DNA of 40,000 nucleotides, taken from Minisyncoccota bacterium. Its GTDB lineage: Bacteria > Patescibacteriota > Minisyncoccia > Phycocordibacterales > Phycocordibacteraceae. Both the position numbers and the translations under genes were made by a program. The notes beneath the pieces are model-generated. The model was not told the DNA's origin. It did no database searches and saw only the letters and a program-made list of their open reading frames with translations. The stretch is taken from assembly GCA_017991635.1 (NCBI GenBank), contig JAGOQE010000004.1:1-40000 (forward strand). Reading direction: 5' to 3'. Positions 23,666-31,588 of this stretch are shown here, one piece after another. Position 1 is the first letter of the stretch, and every line of letters starts with the position of its first letter.

Positions 23666-26347
23666 TTATCCGTTTACCACAGACAGTGCGCGAGTAAGAG
23701 CAAGCTTAGCGCTCGTCATCCCTGTTGAGTAACTTCCGTCAATTGCGTTTGCAAGTGAAGTAATCACACGCTCAAGGAATTCTGGCGCAACACCTTCAGT
23801 CGCCTTAAGTACTTCTGGATGACACACACCTCCCTCAGTTCGGGCACGGTACGCATCATCAAGTGCACATACGGCATGGGTGACGAACATTTCAGAGTCC
23901 CCTCCACCTCGATTTACGGCACGTACCATTCCAAAGACCGTGTCGCGATCACCATTAAGAAGTGCGCTTACAAAGGCAGGAATATCGTGGTGCACTTCGG
24001 GAGCCTGAATGGACTTCTCCATATCGGCACGAGATACATAGTCAGGTGCAGCAATAGGTTCCGTAAACGGTACGATTACTGGTTCAACGTGACGTTCCTC
24101 AAAGGCGTGAGCAATTGCCTCAGGACCATGTGCCTCATTTGTTCGAGAGAGTCCCTTTACCAGATCATCAATCGTGAGTGCAGAACCTTCGGCAAATGAA
24201 CGGAAGCCGACCTCGGGACGGAATCCTGTTGCCACAGGTGCTTCTGGCACGTGGTGACTAGTGTGTCCACCATGGGTCGAGGTGTGAGCGCTTGTGTGTG
24301 CACTTCCATGACTACCATGTGCTTCCTGATCACTGTTAAGTACTGTTTGCACATTCATACCGAATGAACGCACACCACGGACAGAGAGCGGCGCAAGCTT
24401 GAAGAGAATCAAGTACGCTGCTGCAATACTCCAGAGGATAAGAACCATCCAGTAGATAACGGTTCCTGTAGGACCAAGATCAAGACCGGTGTACGGAACT
24501 TCTGAAAGGTAGACGAAGGCAAGAGATTCCTCAGGTGGGTGTGGCAGCACATCGAGCAAAACTTTTGGCTTTGAGCGACCTCCCCCACCTCCTCCTCCAC
24601 CACAGTTACTGGTACATCCAGTAGATTCAATTTCTACTCGAGCAGTACACGTAATAGTGCCTCCGGTATCAGTAGTAAATGTTCCTGTGTAGGTAGTGTT
24701 TGCCGTTGGCGAAACACTTTGTGAACCTGAGAGCGCTGACGTGGTACCTACGCCGTTATCAATGAAGATTGCGGTGATATGTGAACCTCCCCACGTAAGC
24801 ACTGATGAGCCACCACTTGAGATTGTGGTTGGGGACGCCGTTAAGGTACAAGACGGTGCAGTATTAGTGGTTACGGTAACTGGTGCAGAACAGGTAACTG
24901 TTCCTCCAGGACCCGTTGCAGTACCTGTGTACGTAGTAGAGCTTCCTGGAGACACTGAGTGTGTACCTCCTGAAACTGGAGTCACTGCTCCAATACCGTT
25001 ATCAATTGAGAAAGACGTTGCATGCGTAGTGGTCCACGTTAGAACTGACGTTCCTCCAGGCGTAATTGAAGGAGGCATTGCAGAGAGCGTACAGGTTGGT
25101 GCTGGGTTCAATACCACTTCAACGGTAGCAGTACAGTTAACGGTTCCTCCATTACCTACTGCAGTACCTGTGTAGGTTGTGGTGAATAGAAGACCTGACA
25201 CGGTATGTGTTCCCCCTGATACAGGAGTCACTGCTCCAATACCCTGATTAAGAGTGAAGCTGTTTGCGTTTGTGGTAGTCCACGTCAAGGTTGATGAGCC
25301 ACCAAGACCTACCTGTGTTGGATTTGCGGTGAGCGTACAGGTTGGTGCTGGATTAGTGGTCACGGTAACCGTAGCAGTACAGTTGACCGTTCCTCCATCT
25401 CCGACAGCGGTTCCGGTATACGTCGTCGTTACTCCTGGAGTAACGCTTCGTGTTCCCCCTGATACAGGAGTCACTGCTCCAATACCCTGATTAAGAGTGA
25501 AGCTGTTTGCGTTTGTGGTAGTCCACGTCAAGGTTGATGAGCCACCAAGACCTACCTGTGTTGGATTTGCGGTGAGCGTACAGGTTGGTGCTGGATTAGT
25601 GGTCACGGTAACCGTAGCAGTACAGTTGACCGTTCCTCCATCTCCGACAGCGGTTCCGGTATACGTCGTCGTTACTCCTGGAGTAACGCTTCGTGTTCCC
25701 CCTGATACAGGAGTCACTGCTCCAATACCCTGATTAAGAGTGAAGCTGTTTGCGTTTGTGGTAGTCCACGTCAAGGTTGATGAGCCGCCTGGAAGAATTG
25801 ACGTAGGGTTTGCTGAAAGCGTACAGGTTGGCGCATTAGTTACCGGTGGTGGAATACGCACTGGGGCGCTACACGTGACTTCACCTCCTGCTCCGTGAGC
25901 AGTTAGCGTATACGTTGTATTTACTGTCGGCGAGACACTTCGACTGCCATCCTCACTCACACTACCAATACCTTGATTGATAGATACGGACGTAGCGTTT
26001 GTGGTAGTCCACGTCAAGGTTGATGAGCCACCTGAAACAATCTCCTCAGGAGAAGCGTTAAGCGTACACTGAGGTGGTGGTACTGGAGGTGGTGGTACGA
26101 CAGGGGGAACGACAGGAGTCACAGGAACAACTGGCACTACAGGTACCACGGGTACGACTGGCACTACAGGAGTGACTGGTGCACAACACGGAGGTCCAAC
26201 AACCTGTGCCTTGATGACATCAGGAAGTGCGATGCCTGTTGCAAATGCAACACCGACACCTGCAGAGATGACTGCGATCACGACAAAGAGCCCGATACCG
26301 ATCGGACGTAGCTTCTCTTGCAGTGATGTATCTACTGTTAGTTTCAT
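23666..26347 (-). CDS. Large surface protein: Pro/Val linker, six Ig-like repeats, internal VPYTG motif, TM, cytoplasmic tail (893 aa)
   Basis: N-terminal membrane segment (16-40), then CC at 54-55 and a Pro/Val linker with VVP repeats (about 57-93). Six repeats of about 80 residues begin near 94; each opens like CTLTANPTQV-GGSSTLTW, has TTYTGTA and ends NCTATV, a conserved Cys pair in an Ig-like beta fold. Repeats 3 and 4 are identical. Then come a Gly run, RSKPKVLLDVLPHPPEES, VPYTG (617-621) and a membrane segment (about 628-651). The tail of about 240 residues has a His/Ser/Thr stretch and no domain I recognise. The start at 26347 (MKLTVDTS) is preferred to the ATG 33 bases upstream. A sortase gene lies nearby. 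An envelope role in adhesion or as a spacer is likely. Confidence 0.88.
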   Translation of the reverse strand: MKLTVDTSLQEKLRPIGIGLFVVIAVISAGVGVAFATGIALPDVIKAQVVGPPCCAPVTPVVPVVPVVPVVPVVPVTPVVPPVVPPPPVPPPQCTLNASPEEIVSGGSSTLTWTTTNATSVSINQGIGSVSEDGSRSVSPTVNTTYTLTAHGAGGEVTCSAPVRIPPPVTNAPTCTLSANPTSILPGGSSTLTWTTTNANSFTLNQGIGAVTPVSGGTRSVTPGVTTTYTGTAVGDGGTVNCTATVTVTTNPAPTCTLTANPTQVGLGGSSTLTWTTTNANSFTLNQGIGAVTPVSGGTRSVTPGVTTTYTGTAVGDGGTVNCTATVTVTTNPAPTCTLTANPTQVGLGGSSTLTWTTTNANSFTLNQGIGAVTPVSGGTHTVSGLLFTTTYTGTAVGNGGTVNCTATVEVVLNPAPTCTLSAMPPSITPGGTSVLTWTTTHATSFSIDNGIGAVTPVSGGTHSVSPGSSTTYTGTATGPGGTVTCSAPVTVTTNTAPSCTLTASPTTISSGGSSVLTWGGSHITAIFIDNGVGTTSALSGSQSVSPTANTTYTGTFTTDTGGTITCTARVEIESTGCTSNCGGGGGGGGRSKPKVLLDVLPHPPEESLAFVYLSEVPYTGLDLGPTGTVIYWMVLILWSIAAAYLILFKLAPLSVRGVRSFGMNVQTVLNSDQEAHGSHGSAHTSAHTSTHGGHTSHHVPEAPVATGFRPEVGFRSFAEGSALTIDDLVKGLSRTNEAHGPEAIAHAFEERHVEPVIVPFTEPIAAPDYVSRADMEKSIQAPEVHHDIPAFVSALLNGDRDTVFGMVRAVNRGGGDSEMFVTHAVCALDDAYRARTEGGVCHPEVLKATEGVAPEFLERVITSLANAIDGSYSTGMTSAKLALTRALSVVNG
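25207..25786 (-). repeat. Tandem 243-bp repeats inside the surface-protein gene
   Basis: 25207-25449 and 25450-25692 appear identical base for base, and 25693-25786 repeats the first 94 bases of the unit. The unit is 81 codons, exactly one Ig-like domain. This implies very recent duplication or ongoing homogenisation, and it is a place where short-read assembly could have collapsed or added copies. Confidence 0.9.
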
Positions 26348-26417
26348 ACCAATTTTCTGTAACGTAATAATGTGAATCAATAAATGTGTTTCCCTGCCGA
26401 AATTCGGCGTATGAAAA

Positions 26418-26480
26418 GGATTGTGACGAAGGGGTTAGGACCCTTACGTCACAATCCGGCGTCCCGCACTCAGGCGGGAC
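26418..26480 (-). terminator. Double-hairpin terminator after the 26470-27414 gene
   Basis: First GTCCCGC/GCGGGAC (26461-26480), which overlaps the stop codon. Then GGATTGTGACG/CGTCACAATCC with inner AAGGG/CCCTT (26418-26457), followed on the minus strand by TTTTCATACG. Confidence 0.8.
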
Positions 26481-27414
26481 AGTTGCCATCGTCGCGGATG
26501 AAGAACCGCTCTTCGATGTGGACGCTGGTGCGGCCATTCCAGGCTCCTTCGCGTGTTCCGGGCGGAATATACACTCCGCAACTCCGGACGCCTTGATATT
26601 CGAGGCAGACGTAGAACATGGCGTTCCAGGCCTGACGCGACATCCGGATGGTCTGACGACCGCCGGTCAAGGTGCGATAGAGGTACCGGTGAGGGACGGT
26701 GGCGGAAGCGCCGAGCGTCTGCCTGATGTAGGCGTACGCCGGAACGCATTCGTCACACTCGCCCGACCAGGCATTCCAGGGACCGTTGCCGTCCTTCTGC
26801 GCGTTGCAGAGAGACGGAGCCAAGGGACCAAACGTGGTGCCCAAACCCCACCGGAAGGATGCGCCAGGACGAGTGTCGAAACTCACCTCGACGCAGTCCA
26901 TCGACGGGGTCACCGTGGGCGCCCACGACCAGTTGAAGCAGACATACGGCAAGATGAGCCGATACGTCGTGCCGTCACCACTCGTGTACGTCCACTCGAG
27001 CGCACGTGCCGTCTGTGCGACAGCGCCAGTACGGTAGCGACGACCATCCGGAGCCCGAAGGACCGGAAGTTCTGCCACCGTGACGTTGTTCATCACATGC
27101 GGTCGAGCCCCACCGGACCACATCTGCGAAAGTTGCTCGTCCGGCGTAAGCCAGACTTCGCGACCTCCTGCACACGTGGTGCCGAGCTGGCGAATGAAGT
27201 CCGCCTTGGCGTCTTCAGGCAGGTTCATGCCGTTGATGGCTTCCCTGCTCTTTCGACACGCTTCAGCGAACGTGGAAGCGTACGGGGCACCGCCCCATCC
27301 GCTCCACAAGACCGTTTCTTCAGTCGGCGGCGGAGGCACTGCCTGCGCCATCGACTGTGTCGGAGCGACCCACATGGTGAGAAGCGCCCCGACCAGGATG
27401 ATGAATCGTTTCAT
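26470..27414 (-). CDS. Secreted Cys-rich hypothetical protein, 314 aa
   Basis: Clear signal peptide: MKRF, hydrophobic core IILVGALLTMWVA, likely cleavage after SMAQA (about residue 25), then a Pro-rich start (VPPPPTEE). The mature part has ten Cys, an even number that suggests disulfides, including GECDEC, YVCFNW, YVCLEY and RSCGVY. It is rich in Trp and Tyr and has no later membrane segment. No family recognised. The gene is much GC-richer than its neighbours. A 16-base perfect hairpin (27433-27448) and a GAGAGGG Shine-Dalgarno precede the start, and a double-hairpin terminator follows. A long plus-strand open frame (26386-27453) is a shadow. It lies between the surface protein and the sortase, consistent with export. 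Confidence 0.82.
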   Translation of the reverse strand: MKRFIILVGALLTMWVAPTQSMAQAVPPPPTEETVLWSGWGGAPYASTFAEACRKSREAINGMNLPEDAKADFIRQLGTTCAGGREVWLTPDEQLSQMWSGGARPHVMNNVTVAELPVLRAPDGRRYRTGAVAQTARALEWTYTSGDGTTYRLILPYVCFNWSWAPTVTPSMDCVEVSFDTRPGASFRWGLGTTFGPLAPSLCNAQKDGNGPWNAWSGECDECVPAYAYIRQTLGASATVPHRYLYRTLTGGRQTIRMSRQAWNAMFYVCLEYQGVRSCGVYIPPGTREGAWNGRTSVHIEERFFIRDDGNCPA

Positions 27415-27432
27415 CGTACCCTCTCTGGTTGC

Positions 27433-27448
27433 GCCACCCGTGGGTGGC
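27433..27448 (-). promoter_or_regulatory. 5'-UTR hairpin of the secreted Cys-rich protein gene
   Basis: Perfect GCCACCC-AC-GGGTGGC dyad on the minus strand, about 18 bases before the ATG and just upstream of GAGAGGG. This matches the hairpin-then-Shine-Dalgarno order seen at 3876, 6493, 18136 and 31357. Confidence 0.55.
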
Positions 27449-27531
27449 TTTGATGAATGTTCGTTGCTCCTTCCCTTTCAGGCTGAGCGAGTTCGAAGAA
27501 ATTGCTTCCAGCGAACTATCTACTAAAGAGA

Positions 27532-28191
27532 CTAGCTCTCGAGCGGATAGCTCTCTACAAGTTTTGCAACCACTACAAAGCGGTCACTCTTCTTTCCAAA
27601 TGAGTCACAAGTAGCAAGAGTAAGGGTAGGCTCTCCAACGGTAAGTGGGATAGCTGCTGACTCAGCGTCCTCCTGACTTACGGTTTCTACATGGTAGACG
27701 TATACACGACTGTTTCCTTTCACCGTAATACTGTCGCCCTTCTTAAGATTTTGAATCTCATTGAAGAGCTTGAAGGCCTTATTGTTCACTACCGGCAAAT
27801 AGCTTGAGTGTCCAAACAAGACAACGTTACCTGTTTCGCCAAGCTTTGCTGATGTTGGGTAGCGTACGGCGCGGGTAAGGAGTTCTTTATCAAGAAGCTC
27901 AATAGAGGTAGACGTTGGATTCCCAATGTCAGTTGAAATACCAAGCTTTGGAATTTCAATGTGCAGAGGAAGCTCAGGCGTCATAGGCACATTCGCCACC
28001 GAAGCGGTGAGAGCCACAGACGGTGCTTCAGTCACAGGACGTACTGGTACCTCTGGCAACAGATCGAGCGAGGCGAGCGTGGTGTATGACACCATAAACG
28101 TACAGATAAAGAGCGCTAGAAAGGTCCACTTCCTAGAAAACGCTTTTTGTATGCTGCTTATAGTCGCCGCAGCGGCGTGAACGAGTGCCAT
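27532..28191 (-). CDS. Sortase family transpeptidase, 219 aa
   Basis: Membrane-anchored cysteine transpeptidase that cleaves LPxTG-like motifs. Membrane anchor at about 23-40 (TFLALFICTFMVSYTTLA), then a Pro/Val/Thr stalk. The sortase barrel starts near 76 (LHIEIPKLGIS). The catalytic triad is complete: His128 in VLFGHSS, Cys195 in TLATCD (TLxTC) and Arg204 in SDRFVVVAKL. The size and single N-terminal anchor suit class D/E-type housekeeping sortases, but the class is not certain. A consensus promoter on the minus strand (TTGACA-N18-TATTAT) lies just upstream, giving a leader of only about 5 bases. The surface protein two genes downstream carries a VPYTG sequence before its C-terminal membrane segment and is the obvious candidate substrate. 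Confidence 0.93.
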   Translation of the reverse strand: MALVHAAAATISSIQKAFSRKWTFLALFICTFMVSYTTLASLDLLPEVPVRPVTEAPSVALTASVANVPMTPELPLHIEIPKLGISTDIGNPTSTSIELLDKELLTRAVRYPTSAKLGETGNVVLFGHSSYLPVVNNKAFKLFNEIQNLKKGDSITVKGNSRVYVYHVETVSQEDAESAAIPLTVGEPTLTLATCDSFGKKSDRFVVVAKLVESYPLES

Positions 28192-28203
28192 AGGTACTCA
28201 TAT

Positions 28204-28254
28204 ATAATAACACTATAAAGCACCTTTTGTCAATACCTCGCCCCGGAGGTGCTT
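28204..28254 (-). promoter_or_regulatory. Sortase promoter with overlapping inverted repeat
   Basis: Minus strand TTGACA (28233-28228), 18-base spacer, TATTAT (28209-28204). An inverted repeat AAGCACCT/AGGTGCTT (28218-28225 and 28247-28254) has one arm inside the spacer and brackets the -35 box. It is a possible operator for a repressor. Confidence 0.6.
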
Positions 28255-28326
28255 CTACACCATATTTCACTACATTCTTTCTACAACGTCAAAAGTTGCC
28301 CGATTTGGTCCGTGACGTGACCCCCC

Positions 28327-28354
28327 TTGACATAAATTTATGATGTGATATACA
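28327..28354 (+). promoter_or_regulatory. Promoter of the CARDB-like gene, leaderless
   Basis: TTGACA (28327-28332), 16-base spacer ending TGA, TATACA (28349-28354). The ATG begins 8 bases after the -10 box, so the transcript should start at or 1-2 bases before the A of ATG. Confidence 0.75.
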
Positions 28355-28362
28355 GTACACAT

Positions 28363-29133
28363 ATGGAAACCACGTCTACCCGCGTAACCACTACGACCTC
28401 CGACACAGGGGTGCGCCGTATTACCGTAAACGCTCTTGCGATTATCGGTTTTGTGGTCCTCGTCTTTATTGGTATTACGCTTGCAATTTACGCAGCACGC
28501 TACGTCCCTACGACTCTTTCTCGTATGGCAACGGCGAACGTCTTTCTTTCTTCATTCTTTGTAGGAAGCGAGCCTGCAGACCTTGAAGTAGTTCCTGGTG
28601 AGACTATTGAGTTTCCTGATGCGCCTACGACTCCTATCGTAACCGCAACATCAACTCCAGTAGTAACCACTCCCGTCGTTACCACACCAACCCCTACTCA
28701 GGGATCAGAGACCATTAATGTCTACCCAGCCGGAGGCACCGTTGCAGTAACTCCTTACGGAAAGGCAGACTTGACCATCGACATTACTGAAGTTGGATAC
28801 CTCACCTCAGCCTCAACTGCATCCTTTGTGAAATCAAAGACTGTTCCAGACGGAAAGCGTCCAGCTATTAAGTTCACCGTACGAAATACAGGAACGAACG
28901 TAACTGGCTCTTGGGAATTTACAGCAAAGCTTCCTACCCGCTCTACGTACACCTTTGATTCTCCAAAACAGCGTTCACTTGCTCCTGGTGAGTACGTTGA
29001 TTACACCCTTGGATTTGATAAGGCTGATGACGGCACCAATGACATCATTGTCACGGTTGATTCCGGAAAGGACGTATCTGAATCAAGTGAGAGCAATAAC
29101 GTAGACTCAGTTGAGGTAACTGTGCTCGACTAA
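28363..29133 (+). CDS. Membrane-anchored protein with CARDB-like domain, 256 aa
   Basis: Short Thr-rich N-terminus, one membrane segment (LAIIGFVVLVFIGITLAIYA, about 23-45), a Thr/Pro/Val stalk (about 80-115) and a C-terminal beta domain from about 125. The last part (IKFTVRNTGTNVTGSWEF, SLAPGEYVDYTLGF and SESNNVDSVEVTVLD) matches the CARDB/APHP type of cell-surface adhesion-like fold. The domain should lie outside the cell. It is divergent from the sortase, with TTGACA promoters for both genes in the 170 bases between them. The start at 28363 follows from the promoter position; an in-frame ATG at 28345 would lie inside the promoter. A bidirectional terminator follows. Confidence 0.85.
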   Translation: METTSTRVTTTTSDTGVRRITVNALAIIGFVVLVFIGITLAIYAARYVPTTLSRMATANVFLSSFFVGSEPADLEVVPGETIEFPDAPTTPIVTATSTPVVTTPVVTTPTPTQGSETINVYPAGGTVAVTPYGKADLTIDITEVGYLTSASTASFVKSKTVPDGKRPAIKFTVRNTGTNVTGSWEFTAKLPTRSTYTFDSPKQRSLAPGEYVDYTLGFDKADDGTNDIIVTVDSGKDVSESSESNNVDSVEVTVLD

Positions 29134-29141
29134 TACTCTCT

Positions 29142-29188
29142 AAAAGAAAAACCCCGAGAAGGCTTTGCCTTCCCGGGGTTTTTCTTTT
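29142..29188. terminator. Bidirectional terminator between the CARDB-like gene and gyrB
   Basis: AAAAGAAAAACCCCG paired with CGGGGTTTTTCTTTT, with inner GAAGGC/GCCTTC around TTT. A- and T-runs on both sides allow termination in both directions. The core resembles that of the terminator at 39701. Confidence 0.9.
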
Positions 29189-29190
29189 AC

Positions 29191-31269
29191 TTAAATATCC
29201 AAATTCGCAAGACGTGCGTTTGATTGAATAAAGGACTTTCGACTTGGTACGTCTGTACCCATAAGGATGTCGAAGATGCGGTCAGCTTCAGTGGCGTCCT
29301 CAACCGTAACGCGCTTCAACACACGATGGCGAGGATCCATGGTGGTGTCCCAGAGTTCATTTGCATTCATCTCTCCGAGACCTTTGTATCGCTGAATTGA
29401 AACCTTCTGAATTTTCTTTGCCTTTGTGGTTGTGGTCTCCTCTTCAACTTCTTCTTCATCTTCCTCACCAGATTCGTCAACTTCCTCCATAGTGTCAGCA
29501 TCATTTCCAATTAGCTGGAACTTCTCCTCATCAGTGTACGCATACATAATCTCCTTTCCACGTTTGATTTTGTAGAGTGGTGGCTGAGCAATGTACACAA
29601 ACCCTCCATCAATAACCTGACGGAAATGACGGTAGAAGAGCGTCAACAAAAGCGTTCTAATATGGGCACCGTCCACGTCGGCGTCTGTTGCAATGATGAC
29701 CTTGTGATAACGAAGTTTGTTCAAATCAAAGACGTCACCAATCGCCGTACCAAGTGCTACCACTAGGTTCTTGATCTGCTCAGAGGCGAGCATCTTATCC
29801 AAGCGTGCGCGTTCAATATTCAAAATCTTTCCACGAAGTGGAAGGATAGCTTGGGTGCGTCTGTCGCGTCCAGTCTTTGCAGTTCCACCCGCAGAATCTC
29901 CCTCCACAATAAAGAGCTCTGATTCGGACGCATCCTTGGTCTGACAGTCTGCGAGCTTACCAGGCAAGGTCATGCCTTCAAGCGCGCCCTTTCGAAGGAC
30001 TGAATCTTTCGCAGCTTTCGCAGCCTTTCTCGCCTTTAGTGCGAGGAGCACCTTGTTAATGATGGCGCGACCATCGTCAGGATTCTCCTCGAGGAAGGTG
30101 TTCAACGCTTCACCAAAAACAATTTCAACGGCGCTTCGCGCCTCAACTGAACCGAGCTTTGCCTTAGTTTGTCCTTCAAACTGAATCTCGGGCATCTTTA
30201 CTGAAACGACGGCAGTAATGCCTTCAAGTGCATCGTCCCCGGTAAAGTTCTCCTCACTTTCTTTGAGGATGTTTGCTTGGCGCCCGTAGTTGTTCAGTGT
30301 TCGGGTGAGCGCTGTCTTGAAACCAGTCACGTGCGTACCATGCTCCGGGTTATAGATATTGTTTGCAAAGGCGAGGAGACGAGGAGAAATATCATCGACG
30401 TACTGAAAGGCCACTTCAACCATCACATCATCCTGCTCTTTTTCTACATAAAAAATATTCTTATGAATTGGACTCTGGTGCTGGTTGTAGAAAGAAATGA
30501 GTGAACGAAGACCTCCCTCAAAATAGAAAGACATGCTTGGCACCTCAAGACCGAGATCACGAATGTATACCGTGCTGGTGTCGTCTACCTTCTCTTCTCC
30601 ACGAGCATCAATGACTGAAATACGAACACCCTTCACAAGATACGCTTGCTGGCGTACGTGAGAAACGATTCGGCTCCACTCATACTTAATCTCTTGGAAA
30701 ATAGTAGGGTCTGCAGCAAAGGTAATGATGGTTCCCTGGTGATCAGTTTTACCGAGCTTCTTAACGGGAGCGAGCGCCTTACCAATTTTGTATTCCTGCA
30801 CGTACACATCACCATCCTTGTGTACCTCAGCACGCATATCTGTTGAAAGGGCGTTCACCACAGAAGCTCCCACGCCGTGAAGACCTCCTGAAACCTTGTA
30901 GCCTGAAGCTTCACCTCCGAACTTTCCTCCGGCGTGAAGTGTGGTCAAAATAGTCTCAAGCGCTGAGACCTTAGTGTGTGGGTGCTTGTCTACTGGAATA
31001 CCGCGACCGTTGTCTACAACACGAATACGATTCTCTGGAAGAAGCGTGACTTCAATATCGTCAGCGAAGCCACCCATCGCCTCATCGCGTGAGTTATCAA
31101 AAATTTCCCAAATAAGGTGATGCAAGCCATCGGGACCAGTGGTACCGATATACATACCCGGACGCTTGCGCACAGGGTCAAGTCCTTCAAGGACGGTGAT
31201 GGATGATGCATCGTAACTGCCACTTTTCGTGGCAGTTTTCTTAGGTTTCTCCTCTTTAGCGCTCGCCAT
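29191..31269 (-). CDS. gyrB: DNA gyrase subunit B, 692 aa
   Basis: ATPase subunit of type IIA topoisomerase. GHKL ATPase domain: IFDNSRDEAMGGFADDI, VVDNGRGIPVDKHP, and GKFGGEASGYKVSGGLHGVG (the ATP lid). TOPRIM domain: LFIVEGDSAGGTAKTGRD and ATDADVDGAHIRTLLL. C-terminal QRYKGLGEMNANELW is typical for GyrB/ParE. An acidic insert (MEEVDESGEEDEEEVEEE) sits in the TOPRIM-C-terminal region near residue 580. Length is near that of short GyrB proteins. The start at 31269 (MASAKEEK) is chosen over 31293 because TGG-TATACT (31287-31282) would cover the earlier codons. The -10 lies 12 bases from the ATG, giving a leader of about 5 bases. ParE rather than GyrB cannot be fully excluded; gyrA is not in the window. 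Confidence 0.93.
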   Translation of the reverse strand: MASAKEEKPKKTATKSGSYDASSITVLEGLDPVRKRPGMYIGTTGPDGLHHLIWEIFDNSRDEAMGGFADDIEVTLLPENRIRVVDNGRGIPVDKHPHTKVSALETILTTLHAGGKFGGEASGYKVSGGLHGVGASVVNALSTDMRAEVHKDGDVYVQEYKIGKALAPVKKLGKTDHQGTIITFAADPTIFQEIKYEWSRIVSHVRQQAYLVKGVRISVIDARGEEKVDDTSTVYIRDLGLEVPSMSFYFEGGLRSLISFYNQHQSPIHKNIFYVEKEQDDVMVEVAFQYVDDISPRLLAFANNIYNPEHGTHVTGFKTALTRTLNNYGRQANILKESEENFTGDDALEGITAVVSVKMPEIQFEGQTKAKLGSVEARSAVEIVFGEALNTFLEENPDDGRAIINKVLLALKARKAAKAAKDSVLRKGALEGMTLPGKLADCQTKDASESELFIVEGDSAGGTAKTGRDRRTQAILPLRGKILNIERARLDKMLASEQIKNLVVALGTAIGDVFDLNKLRYHKVIIATDADVDGAHIRTLLLTLFYRHFRQVIDGGFVYIAQPPLYKIKRGKEIMYAYTDEEKFQLIGNDADTMEEVDESGEEDEEEVEEETTTTKAKKIQKVSIQRYKGLGEMNANELWDTTMDPRHRVLKRVTVEDATEADRIFDILMGTDVPSRKSFIQSNARLANLDI

Positions 31270-31310
31270 AATCTTAGCTCTAGTATACCACATTACGCAC
31301 CTGTCTTCCC

Positions 31311-31371
31311 TTGCCCAAATGGGTATTTAGACGCATAGTGCAGGGGTCCGAGTCATCCATATATGGGAGGA
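31311..31371 (+). promoter_or_regulatory. Promoter, 5'-UTR dyad and Shine-Dalgarno of the 31377 gene
   Basis: TTGCCC (31311-31316), 17-base spacer, CATAGT (31334-31339). The leader has the palindrome CCATATATGG (31357-31366), overlapping the strong Shine-Dalgarno GGGAGGA (31365-31371) 5 bases before the ATG. Confidence 0.5.
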
Positions 31372-31376
31372 ACGTC

Positions 31377-31541
31377 ATGGACGGACGCCAAGAGTACATC
31401 GAAGGTCCGCTCCGCGCCTTAGCGGAGCAGGTGCCCGAACTCCTCATGAAGGGAGCTCTCTACGCAGGAATCGTTGTCGTTGTTTTCGCGACCCTGTGCG
31501 GAGGACTCGCCTTCTTGAGCCGCTTCGGCAACCACCAATAA
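31377..31541 (+). CDS. Small single-TM membrane protein, 54 aa
   Basis: No family recognised. Polar acidic N-terminus (MDGRQEYIEGPLRALAEQ), one membrane segment (LYAGIVVVVFATLCGGLAFL, about 28-47), and a short tail (SRFGNHQ). The strong Shine-Dalgarno GGGAGGA sets the start; the frame back to 31311 overlaps the promoter. It ends in a clear terminator and sits between two minus-strand housekeeping genes, divergent from gyrB and convergent with pheT. Same plan as the other GC-rich hairpin/Shine-Dalgarno genes. Confidence 0.75.
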   Translation: MDGRQEYIEGPLRALAEQVPELLMKGALYAGIVVVVFATLCGGLAFLSRFGNHQ

Positions 31542-31560
31542 CTTTTGGAGAACATTCTCC

Positions 31561-31588
31561 CCGCCCCCACAAAGGGCGGTCTTTTTTT
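31561..31588 (+). terminator. Terminator after the 54-residue membrane protein
   Basis: CCGCCC-N7-GGGCGG followed by TCTTTTTTTAT, a textbook intrinsic terminator on the plus strand. A small GGAGAA/TTCTCC dyad directly precedes it. It reaches the end of convergent pheT. Confidence 0.9.

Noticed and set aside
25254-25733. Two identical 78-codon plus-strand frames
   Set aside because: They are the antisense shadow of the tandem 243-bp repeats in the surface-protein gene.
25207-25786. CRISPR array
   Set aside because: The repeats are long, directly adjacent without spacers, and lie in frame inside a coding gene.
26386-27453. Plus-strand open frame of 355 codons
   Set aside because: The minus strand has a signal peptide, a paired-Cys mature protein, a Shine-Dalgarno and a terminator. 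The plus frame is an Arg/Pro-rich shadow that runs through both terminator hairpins.
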